Source: Holophaga foetida DSM 6591 (GTDB lineage: Bacteria; Acidobacteriota; Holophagae; Holophagales; Holophagaceae). From it: 64,000 nucleotides of DNA. Where the stretch lies: positions 3,234,441 through 3,298,440 of the forward strand of contig NZ_KI912268.1 in assembly GCF_000242615.2 (NCBI RefSeq). Direction: 5' to 3'. The notes below the pieces were generated by a model. That model was given only the letters and a program-made list of their open reading frames with translations. It made no database searches and had not been told where the DNA came from. Numbering within the stretch: position 1 is the first letter of the stretch; each line of letters starts with the position of its first letter. The position numbers and the translations under genes are program-made. Positions 9,249 through 18,890 of the stretch are shown here, piece by piece.

Positions 9249-10189
9249 GAGAGTCCTTGCAGTGCGAGGTGCGCCAGGGCGCCGATGAAAGTGGGATCCG
9301 TCCCCAGGGCGGGCACCCGGAGGAAGCGTGTCACGCCGCACTTCCCTGCCAGTTCCCGGTACTCGATATCCAGCTCGAAGAGGGTTTCGATGTGCTCCCC
9401 CACGAAGCTGATCGGCATCACCACGACCTCGCGGCCCCCGAGTTCCTTGAGGACCGAACCCAGGGAGGGTTCCAGCCAGGCCACGGGCCCCACTTTGCTC
9501 TGGTAGGCCAGGCGATAGCCCCCGGGGATATCCCCCAGGCGTGCCTTCAGGGCCTCCACTGTGGCCTGGGTCTCGCGCTCATAGGGATCCCCCCCCTGGA
9601 TCTGCTTGAGGGGCAGGCTGTGGGCACTGAAGACCACGGTTGCGCCCGGAGCCTGGGCCAGGGTGGTCCGCAGCAAAGCCTCCAGGGCGTCCAGGTAGCC
9701 AGGGTCGGTCGCATAGGACTGAACGCCGGGCAGGATCTCCAGCTCCAGGTCAGCGGCCTCCCGTTTCAGCTCGCCCATGCTGGAGCCGGTAGTGGCGTTG
9801 CAGGCGTGGGGATAGAGCGTCACGGGCAGTATGCGTCGGATGCCCAGCCCCGCCAATTCCCGAAGGACCCCACCTGCCCTGGGGGGGCTGTAGCGGAAGA
9901 CGGGACGGACCTCCATGGGGTGCCCGGTCTCCGCCAGGGCCTGGGCCAGGGCGACCGCCTGGGCTTGGGTCTCCGGGAGGATTGGGCTCCTGCCTCCGAT
10001 GCTGGCATACCGGGTCCGGACCTCCAGGAGGCGGGACGCGACGATGAGCCGGGCGATGAGGGGCTGGAGGAAGGCCGGGCCCAGCTTGATGATCTCCCGG
10101 TCCTGGAAGAGATTCAGCAGGAATGGCTGCACCTCGTCCAGAGATGCGGGGCCACCCAGGTTGAGAAGGACGATGGCGGTGGGGTGCAT
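9245..10189 (-). CDS. hemH: Ferrochelatase
   Basis: A 314-residue class II chelatase that inserts Fe2+ into protoporphyrin IX (or coproporphyrin). The start MHPTAIVLLNLGGP is characteristic. PVTLYPHACNATTGSS carries the conserved metal-side region, FSAHSLP the loop near residue 195, and PISFVGEHIETLFELDIEY the C-terminal His/Glu active-site strand. Length is normal for bacterial HemH. It is the first gene of a two-gene unit with hemY, and a 152-bp gap with a strong hairpin separates it from the efflux operon upstream on the same strand. Confidence 0.93.
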   Translation of the reverse strand: MHPTAIVLLNLGGPASLDEVQPFLLNLFQDREIIKLGPAFLQPLIARLIVASRLLEVRTRYASIGGRSPILPETQAQAVALAQALAETGHPMEVRPVFRYSPPRAGGVLRELAGLGIRRILPVTLYPHACNATTGSSMGELKREAADLELEILPGVQSYATDPGYLDALEALLRTTLAQAPGATVVFSAHSLPLKQIQGGDPYERETQATVEALKARLGDIPGGYRLAYQSKVGPVAWLEPSLGSVLKELGGREVVVMPISFVGEHIETLFELDIEYRELAGKCGVTRFLRVPALGTDPTFIGALAHLALQGLS

Positions 10190-10267
10190 GGAGCTAGGTT
10201 AGCCCTGGATCGGATCGTTGGTAAGGACTGAAAAGGAGGGTACGAATCAATAACGTATTTGCTGCCA

Positions 10268-10316
10268 AGGGCGAAAGGGAAAGCAGAGTCGTGCTTCTGC
10301 CATGCCCTTTCGCCCT
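10268..10316 (-). terminator. Candidate terminator hairpin after the efflux operon
   Basis: A perfect 12-bp inverted repeat (AGGGCGAAAGGG at 10268-10279, CCCTTTCGCCCT at 10305-10316) encloses a smaller GCAGA/TCTGC stem. It begins 26 bp beyond the stop of the outer-membrane factor gene. No clear T-run follows on the minus strand, so termination is likely but not certain. Confidence 0.45.
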
Positions 10317-10341
10317 ATTTGGCGGATCTACCTGCCGGAGC

Positions 10342-11727
10342 CTACAGCCTCCCTCCCAGCGCCTTATAGAGGGTGATCTGGTTGGTCTGCTGGGCCAGAC
10401 GGGTAGCTACCAGGGCCTGCTGGGCGCTGAAGAGTGAGCGCTGGGTCACGAGGACGTTCAGGTAGCCGTCCATGCCCGCTTCGTAGCGGGCCTTGGCTAG
10501 CTTGTGGGCGGTGTCCAGGGAGGCCACTAGGGCTTGCTGGGCTTTCACCTGGTCCACCAGGGACTCGCGGGTGACAAGCCCGTCCGCCACTTCCCGAAAA
10601 CCCGTCTGGATGGCCTTTTGGTAATCGGCGACCGCGATCTCCTTGCTGACCTTGGAGACCTTGAGATTGGCCCATAGGGAACCGCCGGAGAAAAGCGGCA
10701 TCTGCATCGTGGGGGTGAAGAGCCAAGTCCGACTGCCGGACTGGAAGAGGCCCGAAACCTCGGAACTCATGGCGCCCAGGCCGGAGGTCAGGCTGATGCT
10801 GGGGAAGAAGGCCGCCCTGGCTACGCCGATGTTGGCGTTGGCCGCTTTGAGCTGGTACTCGGCCATCAGGATGTCGGGTCGACCCAGGAGCGCCTGGGAG
10901 GATAGACCCGCGCTCACGTCCTTCAGTTCCTGGACCCGACTGAGGTCCAAGGGCAGGAGGTTGGCGCTGAGGGACTGGCCGGCCAGCAGGTCCAGGGCGT
11001 TCCGGTCCAGGGCTACCAGGCGTTTGTAGCGGGCCTCCTCGACCTGGGCGGACTCGACTTGGCTCTGAGTCTGCTTCAGATCCAGTTCGGAGGCCACGCC
11101 CACCTCGTAGCTCTTGCCCTGCATGTCCAGGGTGGCCTTATGGGCCTCCAGGGTGGACTGGGCCAAGGCCAGGCACTCGGCATCCGCCGCGCACTGCAAG
11201 TATGCCTGGGCCACGGTGGCCACCAGGGAGATCTGGGTGGCTTGGTGGGCCTGCTCCGTGGCGAGGTAGGTGTTCAGGGCCTGGTCTTTGAGGCTGCGGA
11301 GTCGGCCGAAGAAATCCAGCTCCCAGGAGACCCCAACGGCATAGGCCGTGTTCTGGCGGTAGACGTAGGCCTGGCCATCGCTGGCCTGCCTCTCGGAGAC
11401 GCGGTAGTTGGTGGAAGTCCCCTGGACACCCACCGTTGGCAGGATGTTGCCGCGCTGGATTCGGTAGGTGGCCTGGGCCTTCTCCACGTTGAGGGCGGCC
11501 GCCCTCAGGTCCAGGTTGTGGTCCAGGGCGATCTGGATGACGGTCCGCATGCCCGGGTCGGTGATGTATTCCTTCCAGTTCAGGGCGGCGGCCTGGGGGG
11601 CCCCCTCCTGGGCGGGACGCCCCCAGTCCGGCGGCACCGGGGCGGCGGGCCGGTCGAGCTTGGGTGTCAGGTTGCATCCGGTGGCTAGGAGGAGCCCCAG
11701 GACGGGGAGGAGCTTTAGAGTCTTCAT
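10342..11727 (-). CDS. RND efflux outer-membrane factor lipoprotein (OprM/NodT type)
   Basis: A 461-residue TolC-like outer-membrane channel subunit. The signal peptide ends in LLATGCNL, a lipobox, so the mature protein is probably acylated and inserted in the outer membrane. The KLDRPAAPVPPDW opening and two copies of the long helical OEP repeat are typical of the NodT family. It forms the exit duct for the pump encoded just upstream: the gap to the RND gene is 1 nt, so the three genes are one operon. Length is as expected. Confidence 0.9.
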   Translation of the reverse strand: MKTLKLLPVLGLLLATGCNLTPKLDRPAAPVPPDWGRPAQEGAPQAAALNWKEYITDPGMRTVIQIALDHNLDLRAAALNVEKAQATYRIQRGNILPTVGVQGTSTNYRVSERQASDGQAYVYRQNTAYAVGVSWELDFFGRLRSLKDQALNTYLATEQAHQATQISLVATVAQAYLQCAADAECLALAQSTLEAHKATLDMQGKSYEVGVASELDLKQTQSQVESAQVEEARYKRLVALDRNALDLLAGQSLSANLLPLDLSRVQELKDVSAGLSSQALLGRPDILMAEYQLKAANANIGVARAAFFPSISLTSGLGAMSSEVSGLFQSGSRTWLFTPTMQMPLFSGGSLWANLKVSKVSKEIAVADYQKAIQTGFREVADGLVTRESLVDQVKAQQALVASLDTAHKLAKARYEAGMDGYLNVLVTQRSLFSAQQALVATRLAQQTNQITLYKALGGRL

Positions 11728-11728
11728 G

Positions 11729-14700
11729 TCACTCCTCCACCGGGAGACTGGTTTCTACGTTCTTCTTCCGGCTGAAAAATTGGACCACCGCCACGTAGAA
11801 GAGTGGGATGAAGATCACCGCCAGGAAGGTGGCCGTGATCATGCCGCCCAGCACGCAGGTGCCGATGGCAACCTGGGCGCCTGCGCCTGCGCCGGAGGCG
11901 ATGGCGAGGGGCAGCACGCCGAAGCCGAAGGCGATGGAGGTCATGAGGATGGGGCGCAGCCGGAGCTTGGCCGCCTCTAGGGTGGCATCCATCAGGCTCA
12001 GGCCCTGCTCCTCCATGCCGGACTTGGCGAACTGGACGATGAGGATGGCGTTTTTGGTGGTGAGGCCCAGCACGGTCAGGAGACCGATCTGGAAGTAGAC
12101 GTCGTTGGACAGCCCGCGCAGGGAGGTGGCGAGCACGCCGCCGATCACGCCCAGGGGCAAGGCCATGATGATCGTGATGGGCACCGTCCAGCTCTCATAG
12201 AGGGCCGCCAGCACCAGGAAGATCACCAGGATCGAGAAACTGTAGAGCAGGCCGGTCTGCGACTCGGACATGCGCTGCTGGTAGGAGAGACCGGTCCACT
12301 CGGAGCTCACGCCCTGGGGCAGGTTCTTGACGAGCTCCTCCATGGCCTGCATGGCCTCGCCGGTGCTCTTGCCGGTGGCGGCCTCGCCCTGGATGTTCAT
12401 GGCGGGGAAGCCGTTGTAGCGCTCCAGGCGCGGGGAACCATAGACCCAGCGGCTGGTGGCGATGGCCGAGAGGGGGACGAGGGTGCCCTTGCTGTTGCGG
12501 ATGTGGATGCGGTTGAAGTCCTCGGGACTGGTGCGGAACTGGGCGTCAGCCTGGGCATACACGCGCTTCACGCGGCCGCCCTGGACGAAGTTGTTGATGT
12601 AGTCGCTGCCGAAGGCGGCAGAGACGTAGCTCTGGATGTCGCTGACCGAAACCCCCAGGGCACCGGCCTTGGCCCAGTCGATGTCCACCTTGTACTGGGG
12701 CACATCGGCCATGCCGTTGGGACGGACCCGGGTGAGCCGGGAATCCTGGGCGGCGGCGCCCAGGAGCTGGCCTTGGGCGCCCGTGAGGCTAATGTGGCCG
12801 AGATCGCCGCGGTCCTGGAGCATGAAGTCGAAGCCTGTGGCGGTGCCGAGTTCGGTGACGGGAGGGGGGGCGAAGGCGAAGAAGGAGGCATCCTTTGAAC
12901 CGCCCAGGGCCATCATGGCCTTGCCGGCCACATCCTGGGCCTTGAGCCCCGGCTTTTCGCGCAGGTGCCAGTCTTTGAGCTGCACGAAGACCAGGGCCTG
13001 GTTCTGGCCGCTGCCCGCGAAGCTCATACCGGCGCCGGTCATGCAGGACTTGACCGCATCGGCCTGATCCACCAGGAAGTGCTGCCGGACCTTCTGCAAG
13101 AAGGCTTCGGTCTGCTCCAGGGTTGAGCCCGCAGGAAGCTGGACCATGGCCATCAGGGAGCCCTGATCCTCATCCGGGAGGTAGCCGGTGGGCATCCGTT
13201 TGTAGGAGTAGCCCATGGCAACGATGATCAGGAGGAAGACCACGCCGTAGCGGACCTTCTTGCCCAGCACGTGGCTGACCAAGCGCATGTAGGCATCGCG
13301 GACCTTGTAGAAGGTGCGGTCAAACCAGAGGAAGAAGGGGCGCAGGAGCTTGAATCCGGTTTCGGCGGCCTCGTGTCCCTTCGGGACCGGCTTGAGGAGG
13401 CTCGCGCAGAGCACGGGGGTCAGGATCAGGGCTACCAGCACGGAGAGCAGCATGGAAGCCACCACCGTGACGGAGAACTGACGGTAGATGACGCCGGTGG
13501 AGCCCGGGAAGAAGGCCATGGGGCCGAAGACCGCGGAAAGCACCAGGCCGATGCCGATGAGGGCGCTGCTGATCTCCTTCATGGACTTGCGGGTGGCTTC
13601 CCAGGGGGAGAGGCCCTCCTCGCTCATCACGCGCTCGACGTTCTCCACCACCACGATGGCATCGTCCACCAGGAGGCCGATGGCCAGCACCATGGCGAAC
13701 ATGGTCAGCATGTTGATGGAGTAACCGCAGAGGGCCAGGACGCCGAAGGTGCCCAGAAGCACGACCGGCACGGCGATGGTGGGGATCAGGGTGGCCCGGA
13801 GGTTGCCCATGAAGAGATACATCACCACAAACACCAGGATGATGGCCTCGATGAGGGTCTTGAACACCTCGTTGATTGCCACCCGGACGAAGGGGGTTGT
13901 GTCATAGGGGTAAACGACCTTCATGCCCTGGGGGAAGAACTTGGAAAGCTCCGCCATCTTGGCCTTCACACCGTTGGCGGTATCCAGGGCGTTGGCCCCG
14001 GCCCCCAGACGGATGGCGATCATGCCTGCGGGTTTGCCGTTGAATGACATCCGCATGTCCGGGGACTCAGAGGCCAACTCGGTGCGGCCGATGTCCTTCA
14101 CCCGGACCACGGAGCCATCCGCATTGGTTCGGATGGGGATGTTGGCGAACTCCTCGGGGGTGGTGAGCATGGACTGCACCAGGATTGAGGCGTTCATGCG
14201 CTGGCCGGGGAGCGTGGGGGCACCGCCCAGCTGGCCGGCGGAGACCTCCACGTTGTAGGCGCCGACGGCGGTGGCCACGTTGGCGGGGGTCAGGCCGTAC
14301 TGGGTGAGCTTGTCGGGATCGAACCATACCCGCATGGACAGGCCGGTGCCGAAGATGGTCACCTCGCCCACGCCCGGGACCCGGGAGAGGGTGGACTCCA
14401 GCTTGGAGGAGGCGTAGTCGTTCAGGGAGGCGTTGTCCAGGCTGCTGTCATCGGTGGTGAGACCCACGATCATCAGATAGTTGCGGGTGGACTTGCTCAC
14501 GGTGACGCCGCGCTGCTGAACCACGTCAGGCAGGGAGGGAAGGGCCAGCTGGAGCTTGTTCTGGACCTTGGCCCAGGCCATGTCCGGATCGGTGCCGGGG
14601 GCGAAGGTGAGGGTCACCTGGGCGTTGCCCGCCGAGTCGCTGGTGGAATACATGTAGAGCATCTGGTCCAGGCCCGTCATCTTCTGCTCGATCATCTGGG

Positions 14701-14884
14701 TAACGCTGTCCTCGATGGTCTTGGCGGAGGCACCGGAGTAGGTTGCGCTGATGCTGATGGAGGGCGGAGCGATGGACGGGTACTGGGAGATCGGCAGGAA
14801 GTAGATGGCCAGGATGCCGCCCAGCATCATGGCGATGGAGATGACCCAGGCGAATACCGGGCGTTTGAGGAAGAATTCAGACAT
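11729..14884 (-). CDS. HAE1-type RND multidrug efflux transporter (AcrB/MexB-like)
   Basis: A 1051-residue inner-membrane proton antiporter that exports hydrophobic drugs through a tripartite channel. The start MSEFFLKRPVFAWVISIAMM is the classical HAE1 N-terminus, and PISQYPSIAPPSISISATY follows it. The proton-relay aspartates sit in GLLVDDAIVVVENVER in TM4. Twelve transmembrane segments and two large periplasmic loops fit the normal ~1040-residue length. The C-terminus is short and charged. Its position between adaptor and outer-membrane factor genes completes the system. Multidrug rather than metal export is favoured because the CusA-type methionine triad is not evident. Confidence 0.93.
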   Translation of the reverse strand: MSEFFLKRPVFAWVISIAMMLGGILAIYFLPISQYPSIAPPSISISATYSGASAKTIEDSVTQMIEQKMTGLDQMLYMYSTSDSAGNAQVTLTFAPGTDPDMAWAKVQNKLQLALPSLPDVVQQRGVTVSKSTRNYLMIVGLTTDDSSLDNASLNDYASSKLESTLSRVPGVGEVTIFGTGLSMRVWFDPDKLTQYGLTPANVATAVGAYNVEVSAGQLGGAPTLPGQRMNASILVQSMLTTPEEFANIPIRTNADGSVVRVKDIGRTELASESPDMRMSFNGKPAGMIAIRLGAGANALDTANGVKAKMAELSKFFPQGMKVVYPYDTTPFVRVAINEVFKTLIEAIILVFVVMYLFMGNLRATLIPTIAVPVVLLGTFGVLALCGYSINMLTMFAMVLAIGLLVDDAIVVVENVERVMSEEGLSPWEATRKSMKEISSALIGIGLVLSAVFGPMAFFPGSTGVIYRQFSVTVVASMLLSVLVALILTPVLCASLLKPVPKGHEAAETGFKLLRPFFLWFDRTFYKVRDAYMRLVSHVLGKKVRYGVVFLLIIVAMGYSYKRMPTGYLPDEDQGSLMAMVQLPAGSTLEQTEAFLQKVRQHFLVDQADAVKSCMTGAGMSFAGSGQNQALVFVQLKDWHLREKPGLKAQDVAGKAMMALGGSKDASFFAFAPPPVTELGTATGFDFMLQDRGDLGHISLTGAQGQLLGAAAQDSRLTRVRPNGMADVPQYKVDIDWAKAGALGVSVSDIQSYVSAAFGSDYINNFVQGGRVKRVYAQADAQFRTSPEDFNRIHIRNSKGTLVPLSAIATSRWVYGSPRLERYNGFPAMNIQGEAATGKSTGEAMQAMEELVKNLPQGVSSEWTGLSYQQRMSESQTGLLYSFSILVIFLVLAALYESWTVPITIIMALPLGVIGGVLATSLRGLSNDVYFQIGLLTVLGLTTKNAILIVQFAKSGMEEQGLSLMDATLEAAKLRLRPILMTSIAFGFGVLPLAIASGAGAGAQVAIGTCVLGGMITATFLAVIFIPLFYVAVVQFFSRKKNVETSLPVEE

Positions 14885-14893
14885 GAAACTCTC

Positions 14894-16075
14894 CTACTTT
14901 CCGGCGGCCGAGGCCTGGAAGGGCACAGCCTTGACGGTGATGCCCGGCCGGATCTTCTGGAGGCCTTCCACGATGAGGCGGTCGCCGGGCTGGAGACCGC
15001 TGGTCACCAGCCACTTGTTGCCGATGGTGCGGTCCACGGTGAGGACGCGCTGCTCCACCTGGTTGGAGGCGTTCAGGACCATGGCGATGGGGTTGCCCTT
15101 GAGGTCGCGGGTCACGCCCTGCTGCATGGCCAGGATGGCCTGGTCGCTGATCCCCTCTTCGATCACGGCTCGGACGAACATGCCAGGCAGGAGGATTCGC
15201 TTGGGATTGGGGAAGACCATGCGCAGTGTGATGGCACCCGTGGCCGGATCCACCGTCACGTCCCGGAACTGAAGCTTGCCTTCCAGGGGGTAGGTCGTGC
15301 CGTCCTCAAGGATCAGCTTCGCCTTGCGTTCGCCGCTGCCGCTCTTGATCCGTCCGCTCTCCAGGTTTTTGCGGAGGCGGAGCAGATCGGAGCTGGATTG
15401 GGTGACATCCACGTAGATGGTGTCGAGCTGCTGGACGGTGGCCAGGGCCGTAGCCTGGTAGGCGGTGACCAGGGCGCCGACGGTAACGCTGGACATGCCC
15501 GTGCGTCCTGAGATGGGGGCCTTGATGGGGGTGTGGGAGAGGTTGATCCGGGCGCTGTCCACGGCCGCCTTGGCTGCCGCCACATTGGCGATGGCCTGCT
15601 GGTGGGCGGCCTCGGCCTCATCGGCCTCCTGTTGTCCCACGGCATGGATGGCCACAAGCTTCTTGGAGCGCTCGGCCCTGGAACGGGCGGTGGGGAGCGC
15701 GGCCTCGGCGATCGACAGGGCTGCCTGGGCCTGATCCAAGGCCGCCTGGTAAGGGGCCGGATCGATCTGGTAGAGGGTGCTCCCTGCCTTGACGTCCGAG
15801 CCCTCCTGGAAGAGCCGCTTCTGGATGATGCCGTTCACCTGGGGGCGGATTTCGGCCACGAGAAATGCCGAGGTCCGTCCAGGGAGTTCGGTGGTCAGAA
15901 CCGTCCGTTCGGGGGCGATGACCTGGAAAGACACCTCTGAAAGGGGCCTGGGGGGAGGGGTCGTTTTGCACCCGAGGGCCGCACCTGCCGTGGCCACAAG
16001 GCAGACTACCGCCATCCACCGGGCACTCTGAGCCTTGATGGTGCGGTAATAGGGATCCGAAGCGAAATCTCCCAT
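14894..16075 (-). CDS. RND efflux periplasmic adaptor (AcrA/MexA-like lipoprotein)
   Basis: A 393-residue membrane fusion protein linking the pump to the outer-membrane channel. The signal segment ends in AALGCKT, a lipobox, after a rather long N-region. The lipoyl halves flank a helical hairpin: RPQVNGIIQKRLFQEGSDVKAG before it and LSHTPIKAPISGRTG after it. Beta-barrel and membrane-proximal domains follow. Longer starts exist, but the ATG at 16073-16075 has AGGAG six bases upstream. It is the first gene of the adaptor-pump-channel operon. A candidate promoter lies about 70 bp upstream. Confidence 0.9.
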   Translation of the reverse strand: MGDFASDPYYRTIKAQSARWMAVVCLVATAGAALGCKTTPPPRPLSEVSFQVIAPERTVLTTELPGRTSAFLVAEIRPQVNGIIQKRLFQEGSDVKAGSTLYQIDPAPYQAALDQAQAALSIAEAALPTARSRAERSKKLVAIHAVGQQEADEAEAAHQQAIANVAAAKAAVDSARINLSHTPIKAPISGRTGMSSVTVGALVTAYQATALATVQQLDTIYVDVTQSSSDLLRLRKNLESGRIKSGSGERKAKLILEDGTTYPLEGKLQFRDVTVDPATGAITLRMVFPNPKRILLPGMFVRAVIEEGISDQAILAMQQGVTRDLKGNPIAMVLNASNQVEQRVLTVDRTIGNKWLVTSGLQPGDRLIVEGLQKIRPGITVKAVPFQASAAGK

Positions 16076-16143
16076 GGAGTTCTCCTGGTCTTCTTGAACG
16101 CAGTGCATTGTCGCCATCACTTGGCGTTGATCGATCGTTCGAA

Positions 16144-16172
16144 ATTTAAGCTGAACTGGGTGCTTTTGTCAA
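16144..16172 (-). promoter_or_regulatory. Candidate sigma-70-type promoter of the efflux operon
   Basis: On the minus strand TTGACA (16172-16167) is followed after 17 bp by TTAAAT (16149-16144). The -35 is perfect and the -10 matches four of six. It would start transcripts about 60 bp before the adaptor ATG. The palindromes TTCGAA and CGATCG lie at and just after the expected start site, where a repressor could bind. Confidence 0.45.
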
Positions 16173-16214
16173 GCTGATAATGTCTCTGTTTCATTGAAAG
16201 TAATGGGTTAATCG

Positions 16215-16241
16215 CCTGTGACCACCTGTGACCACCTGTGG
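16215..16241. repeat. 10-bp tandem repeat (CCTGTGACCA, 2.7 copies)
   Basis: CCTGTGACCA occurs twice in tandem and is followed by CCTGTGG. The period equals one helical turn. It lies in the gap between the two divergent transcription units and could be a protein-binding array or simple slippage. Confidence 0.5.
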
Positions 16242-16404
16242 CTGGCAGGGGGTGGCGCTGACCTGTGCGATCCGGGGGGTGAATGTGGATATATATTTAA
16301 TTAATTCATTTATTCCTGAAACACGCCCTGAACGCTTGGGGGGTGCCACGCCCCATCATGTGACGCCAGCAGACTTCCGATAGACTCCTCCAAAGGACGT
16401 GTTC

Positions 16405-18057
16405 ATGACCCAGATCGAGATCACTATGGAGGGCCAGCGGCTTCCCCTCAAGGCTGGCGAACGGATCAGTGAACTTTTCAAGCGCTATCCCCCCCGGGGG
16501 GGTCGGCCCCTGGCGGCGAAGCTGAACCAGCAACTGGTGAGCCTTGATACCCCCATCCAGCATGCCTGCCATCTCACCCCTGTGGCCTACGGGCAGCGGG
16601 AGGGGACGGCGGTCTATCGCCGCTCGGCCTGCCTGATCCTCTTCGAGGCCATCAAGGAACTGCACCCTGCGGCCCGGATCATCGTGGGCCAGTCTCTGGC
16701 GGGGGGCTACCACTTCGAACTGGTGTGCGAGACGCCCCAGACCGAGGACTGCCTCCGGGAGGTCGAGACCAGGATGCGGCAGATCGTGGCGGAGAACCGG
16801 CCCTTCCAGCGAAGCACCCTCACCAGCGCCGAGGCCAAGGAATACTTCCAGGCCGAGGGGTACGAGGACAAGGTCAAACTCCTCACGACCACCCGATGGA
16901 TCGAGGTCAAGCTGGTGGGCTGCGGGGTCTTCAAGGACATCCAGCAGGGGCCGGTGGTTCCCTCCACGGGCCTCATCGATCGCTTTGAGCTGGTGGCCTA
17001 TGCTTCCGGCTTCATCCTGCGCTTTCCCAGCACGACCGAGCCCGATACCATCCCTCCCTTCCTCCCCGAGCCCCATCTCTTCCAGATCTACCGGGAGACC
17101 AAGGACTGGAATCGCATCCTGGGGGTGACGAATGTGGGGGAGCTCAACGGGGGCTGTCTTTCGGGGGAGATCGACGAACTGATCAAGATCGCCGAGGGCT
17201 TCCACGAGAAGAAGATCGCCGAGATCGCAGATGTCGTGGCGGCCCGGAAGGATCGGGTGCGGCTGGTGCTCATCGCTGGGCCCTCCTCCTCCGGCAAGAC
17301 CACCTTCAGCAAACGCCTCATGATCCAGATGCGGGTGAACGGCCTGCGTCCCATCACCCTCTCCACGGACAACTACTTCGTAGGTCGGGACGAGACGCCC
17401 CTGGACGAATTCGGGAAGCCGGACTTCGAGTGTCTGGAGGCCGTGGATGTGGCCCTCTTCAACCAGCACATGGAGCAGCTCCTGGCCGGGGAGACGGTGG
17501 AAGTGCCCACCTACGACTTCTTCAGTGGCACCCGTGCCCGGAAGACCGAGTCCCTGAAGCTTGGGCCCAATGACATCCTGATGGTGGAGGGGATCCACGG
17601 GCTGAATCCTGCCTTGACCGCTGCCGTCGATGCGGACCGTAAGCTCAAGATCTACATCAGCGCCCTTACTCAGTTGAGTCTGGACGATCACAATCGGATC
17701 ATGACCACGGATGTCCGCCTGATCCGCCGCATCGTGCGGGACCGCAAGTACCGGGGCCACAGCGCCAGCCGCACCATCGCCATGTGGGGATCGGTGCTCC
17801 GGGGCGAACAGCGCAACATCTACCCCTTCCAGGAGGAGGCGGATGTGCTCTTCAACTCCACCCTGATCTACGAACCCGCTGTGCTGCGGATGTACGCCGA
17901 GCGCTTCCTCCTGGAGGTGCCCAATGATGACGAATCCTTCGGTGAGGCCTACCGCCTGCTCAACTTCCTCCGGATGTTCGTGCCCGTCTTTTCCGACGAG
18001 GTTCCCCACACCTCCATCCTGCGAGAGTTCATCGGCGGGAGTTCCTTTGATTACTAG
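16405..18057 (+). CDS. TGS-domain nucleoside (uridine) kinase
   Basis: A 550-residue protein joining a TGS/threonyl-tRNA-synthetase-like N-terminal half to a P-loop nucleoside kinase. Residues 1-70 form a beta-grasp TGS domain, residues 70-200 resemble the second additional domain of ThrRS (HPAARIIVGQSLAGGYHFEL), and from about 290 a uridine-kinase domain starts with the Walker A motif GPSSSGKTTFSKRL and STDNYF. The family phosphorylates uridine/cytidine or related nucleosides, though few members have been tested. A GTG lies at 16399, but AAAGGA is placed correctly for the ATG at 16405. It is followed after 20 bp by the cyclic-nucleotide-binding gene, so the two are probably co-transcribed. 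Confidence 0.85.
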   Translation: MTQIEITMEGQRLPLKAGERISELFKRYPPRGGRPLAAKLNQQLVSLDTPIQHACHLTPVAYGQREGTAVYRRSACLILFEAIKELHPAARIIVGQSLAGGYHFELVCETPQTEDCLREVETRMRQIVAENRPFQRSTLTSAEAKEYFQAEGYEDKVKLLTTTRWIEVKLVGCGVFKDIQQGPVVPSTGLIDRFELVAYASGFILRFPSTTEPDTIPPFLPEPHLFQIYRETKDWNRILGVTNVGELNGGCLSGEIDELIKIAEGFHEKKIAEIADVVAARKDRVRLVLIAGPSSSGKTTFSKRLMIQMRVNGLRPITLSTDNYFVGRDETPLDEFGKPDFECLEAVDVALFNQHMEQLLAGETVEVPTYDFFSGTRARKTESLKLGPNDILMVEGIHGLNPALTAAVDADRKLKIYISALTQLSLDDHNRIMTTDVRLIRRIVRDRKYRGHSASRTIAMWGSVLRGEQRNIYPFQEEADVLFNSTLIYEPAVLRMYAERFLLEVPNDDESFGEAYRLLNFLRMFVPVFSDEVPHTSILREFIGGSSFDY

Positions 18058-18077
18058 GGCCTTCCGGCGGAGTCCGA

Positions 18078-18839
18078 ATGCCAGACACCTTTGACGTCAG
18101 CCACTTCAACCTGGACGAGGGCACGGAACTCCCGGCTCTCCTGAGCCAGTGCCCTGATATCGAGCCCCGGGTCTATCGCGATGGCGAGTACCTGATGCGC
18201 GAAGGGGAAGAGTCCCAAGAGCTCTTCATTGTCCTGGACGGCGCCTACGTCGTCGCACGCGCTCCGGAGGTGCGTCGGGCCCAACCCACGATCCTTGCCA
18301 CGGTGACGGTGGATCCCTGCCTGCCCTCCATCGTCGGGGAGATGGCCTATTTCGGAACCCAGCGCCGTTCCGCATCCGTGCGCTCTTCCGGCCGGACCCT
18401 CGCCTTGTGTCTCAAACAGCATCATATCGAAGTCATCGTGGAGCAGTTTCCTGCGCTGCTGAGGATCATCTTCCGCCAGCTGGCCCAGCGCCTGATCGAG
18501 ACCAACGACAACCTGAAGGATCTCCAGTCGAGGTTCTCCCTGGCTCCCGAGAAACGCATGGCCGATGCCGGGGATGTGCTCTTCTCCGCGGGCGAACCCG
18601 CCGACAAGCTCTTCCAGCTCGTCATGGGTGAAGTCAGGCTCGAAGGGGAAGAAGGCTCGCGGCTTGTGCGGCCCGACGACCTTCCCCATGGGCTGCTGGA
18701 ACTCGAGGCATACCTGCGAAAGCGTCCGCATCGCGTGTCCGCGACGGTCGAAGGCATGGCCTTTGTCCTTGTGGTGGATGCAGACAGGCGCGAGGCGGTT
18801 GTGCGCTCCTACCCCCAGCTGGCACTTGGGCTTCTGTAG
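18078..18839 (+). CDS. Cyclic-nucleotide-binding-domain protein without a DNA-binding domain
   Basis: A 253-residue cytoplasmic protein. The first ~150 residues form one complete Crp-type sensor domain (YLMREGEESQELFIVLDG, IVGEMAYFGTQRRSASV). A second, shorter beta-roll is recognisable from residue 160 (AGDVLFSAGEPADKLFQLVMGEV). The C-terminus stops without a helix-turn-helix, so it is not a Crp-type transcription factor; it may act through protein contacts. The phosphate-binding cassette has GEMAYFGTQRRSA, close to the consensus GExaxxxxxpRsA, so nucleotide binding is plausible. It follows the nucleoside kinase by 20 bp. Function unknown. Confidence 0.75.
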   Translation: MPDTFDVSHFNLDEGTELPALLSQCPDIEPRVYRDGEYLMREGEESQELFIVLDGAYVVARAPEVRRAQPTILATVTVDPCLPSIVGEMAYFGTQRRSASVRSSGRTLALCLKQHHIEVIVEQFPALLRIIFRQLAQRLIETNDNLKDLQSRFSLAPEKRMADAGDVLFSAGEPADKLFQLVMGEVRLEGEEGSRLVRPDDLPHGLLELEAYLRKRPHRVSATVEGMAFVLVVDADRREAVVRSYPQLALGLL

Positions 18840-18890
18840 GGACTCTTGTTCCGCTGCCCGCTCATCAGCGAGGCTCAGACGAAAAGAACG

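Larger units (their letters stand above)
16076..16404. other. Divergent intergenic region between efflux operon and nucleoside kinase
   Basis: This 329-bp gap holds no convincing gene. It contains a candidate -35/-10 pair for the efflux operon, palindromic GATCGATC and TTCGAA tetrad sites just downstream of it, a short tandem repeat, and an AT-rich stretch (16290-16316) that could serve the kinase promoter. No regulator gene for the pump lies beside it. Confidence 0.6.
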
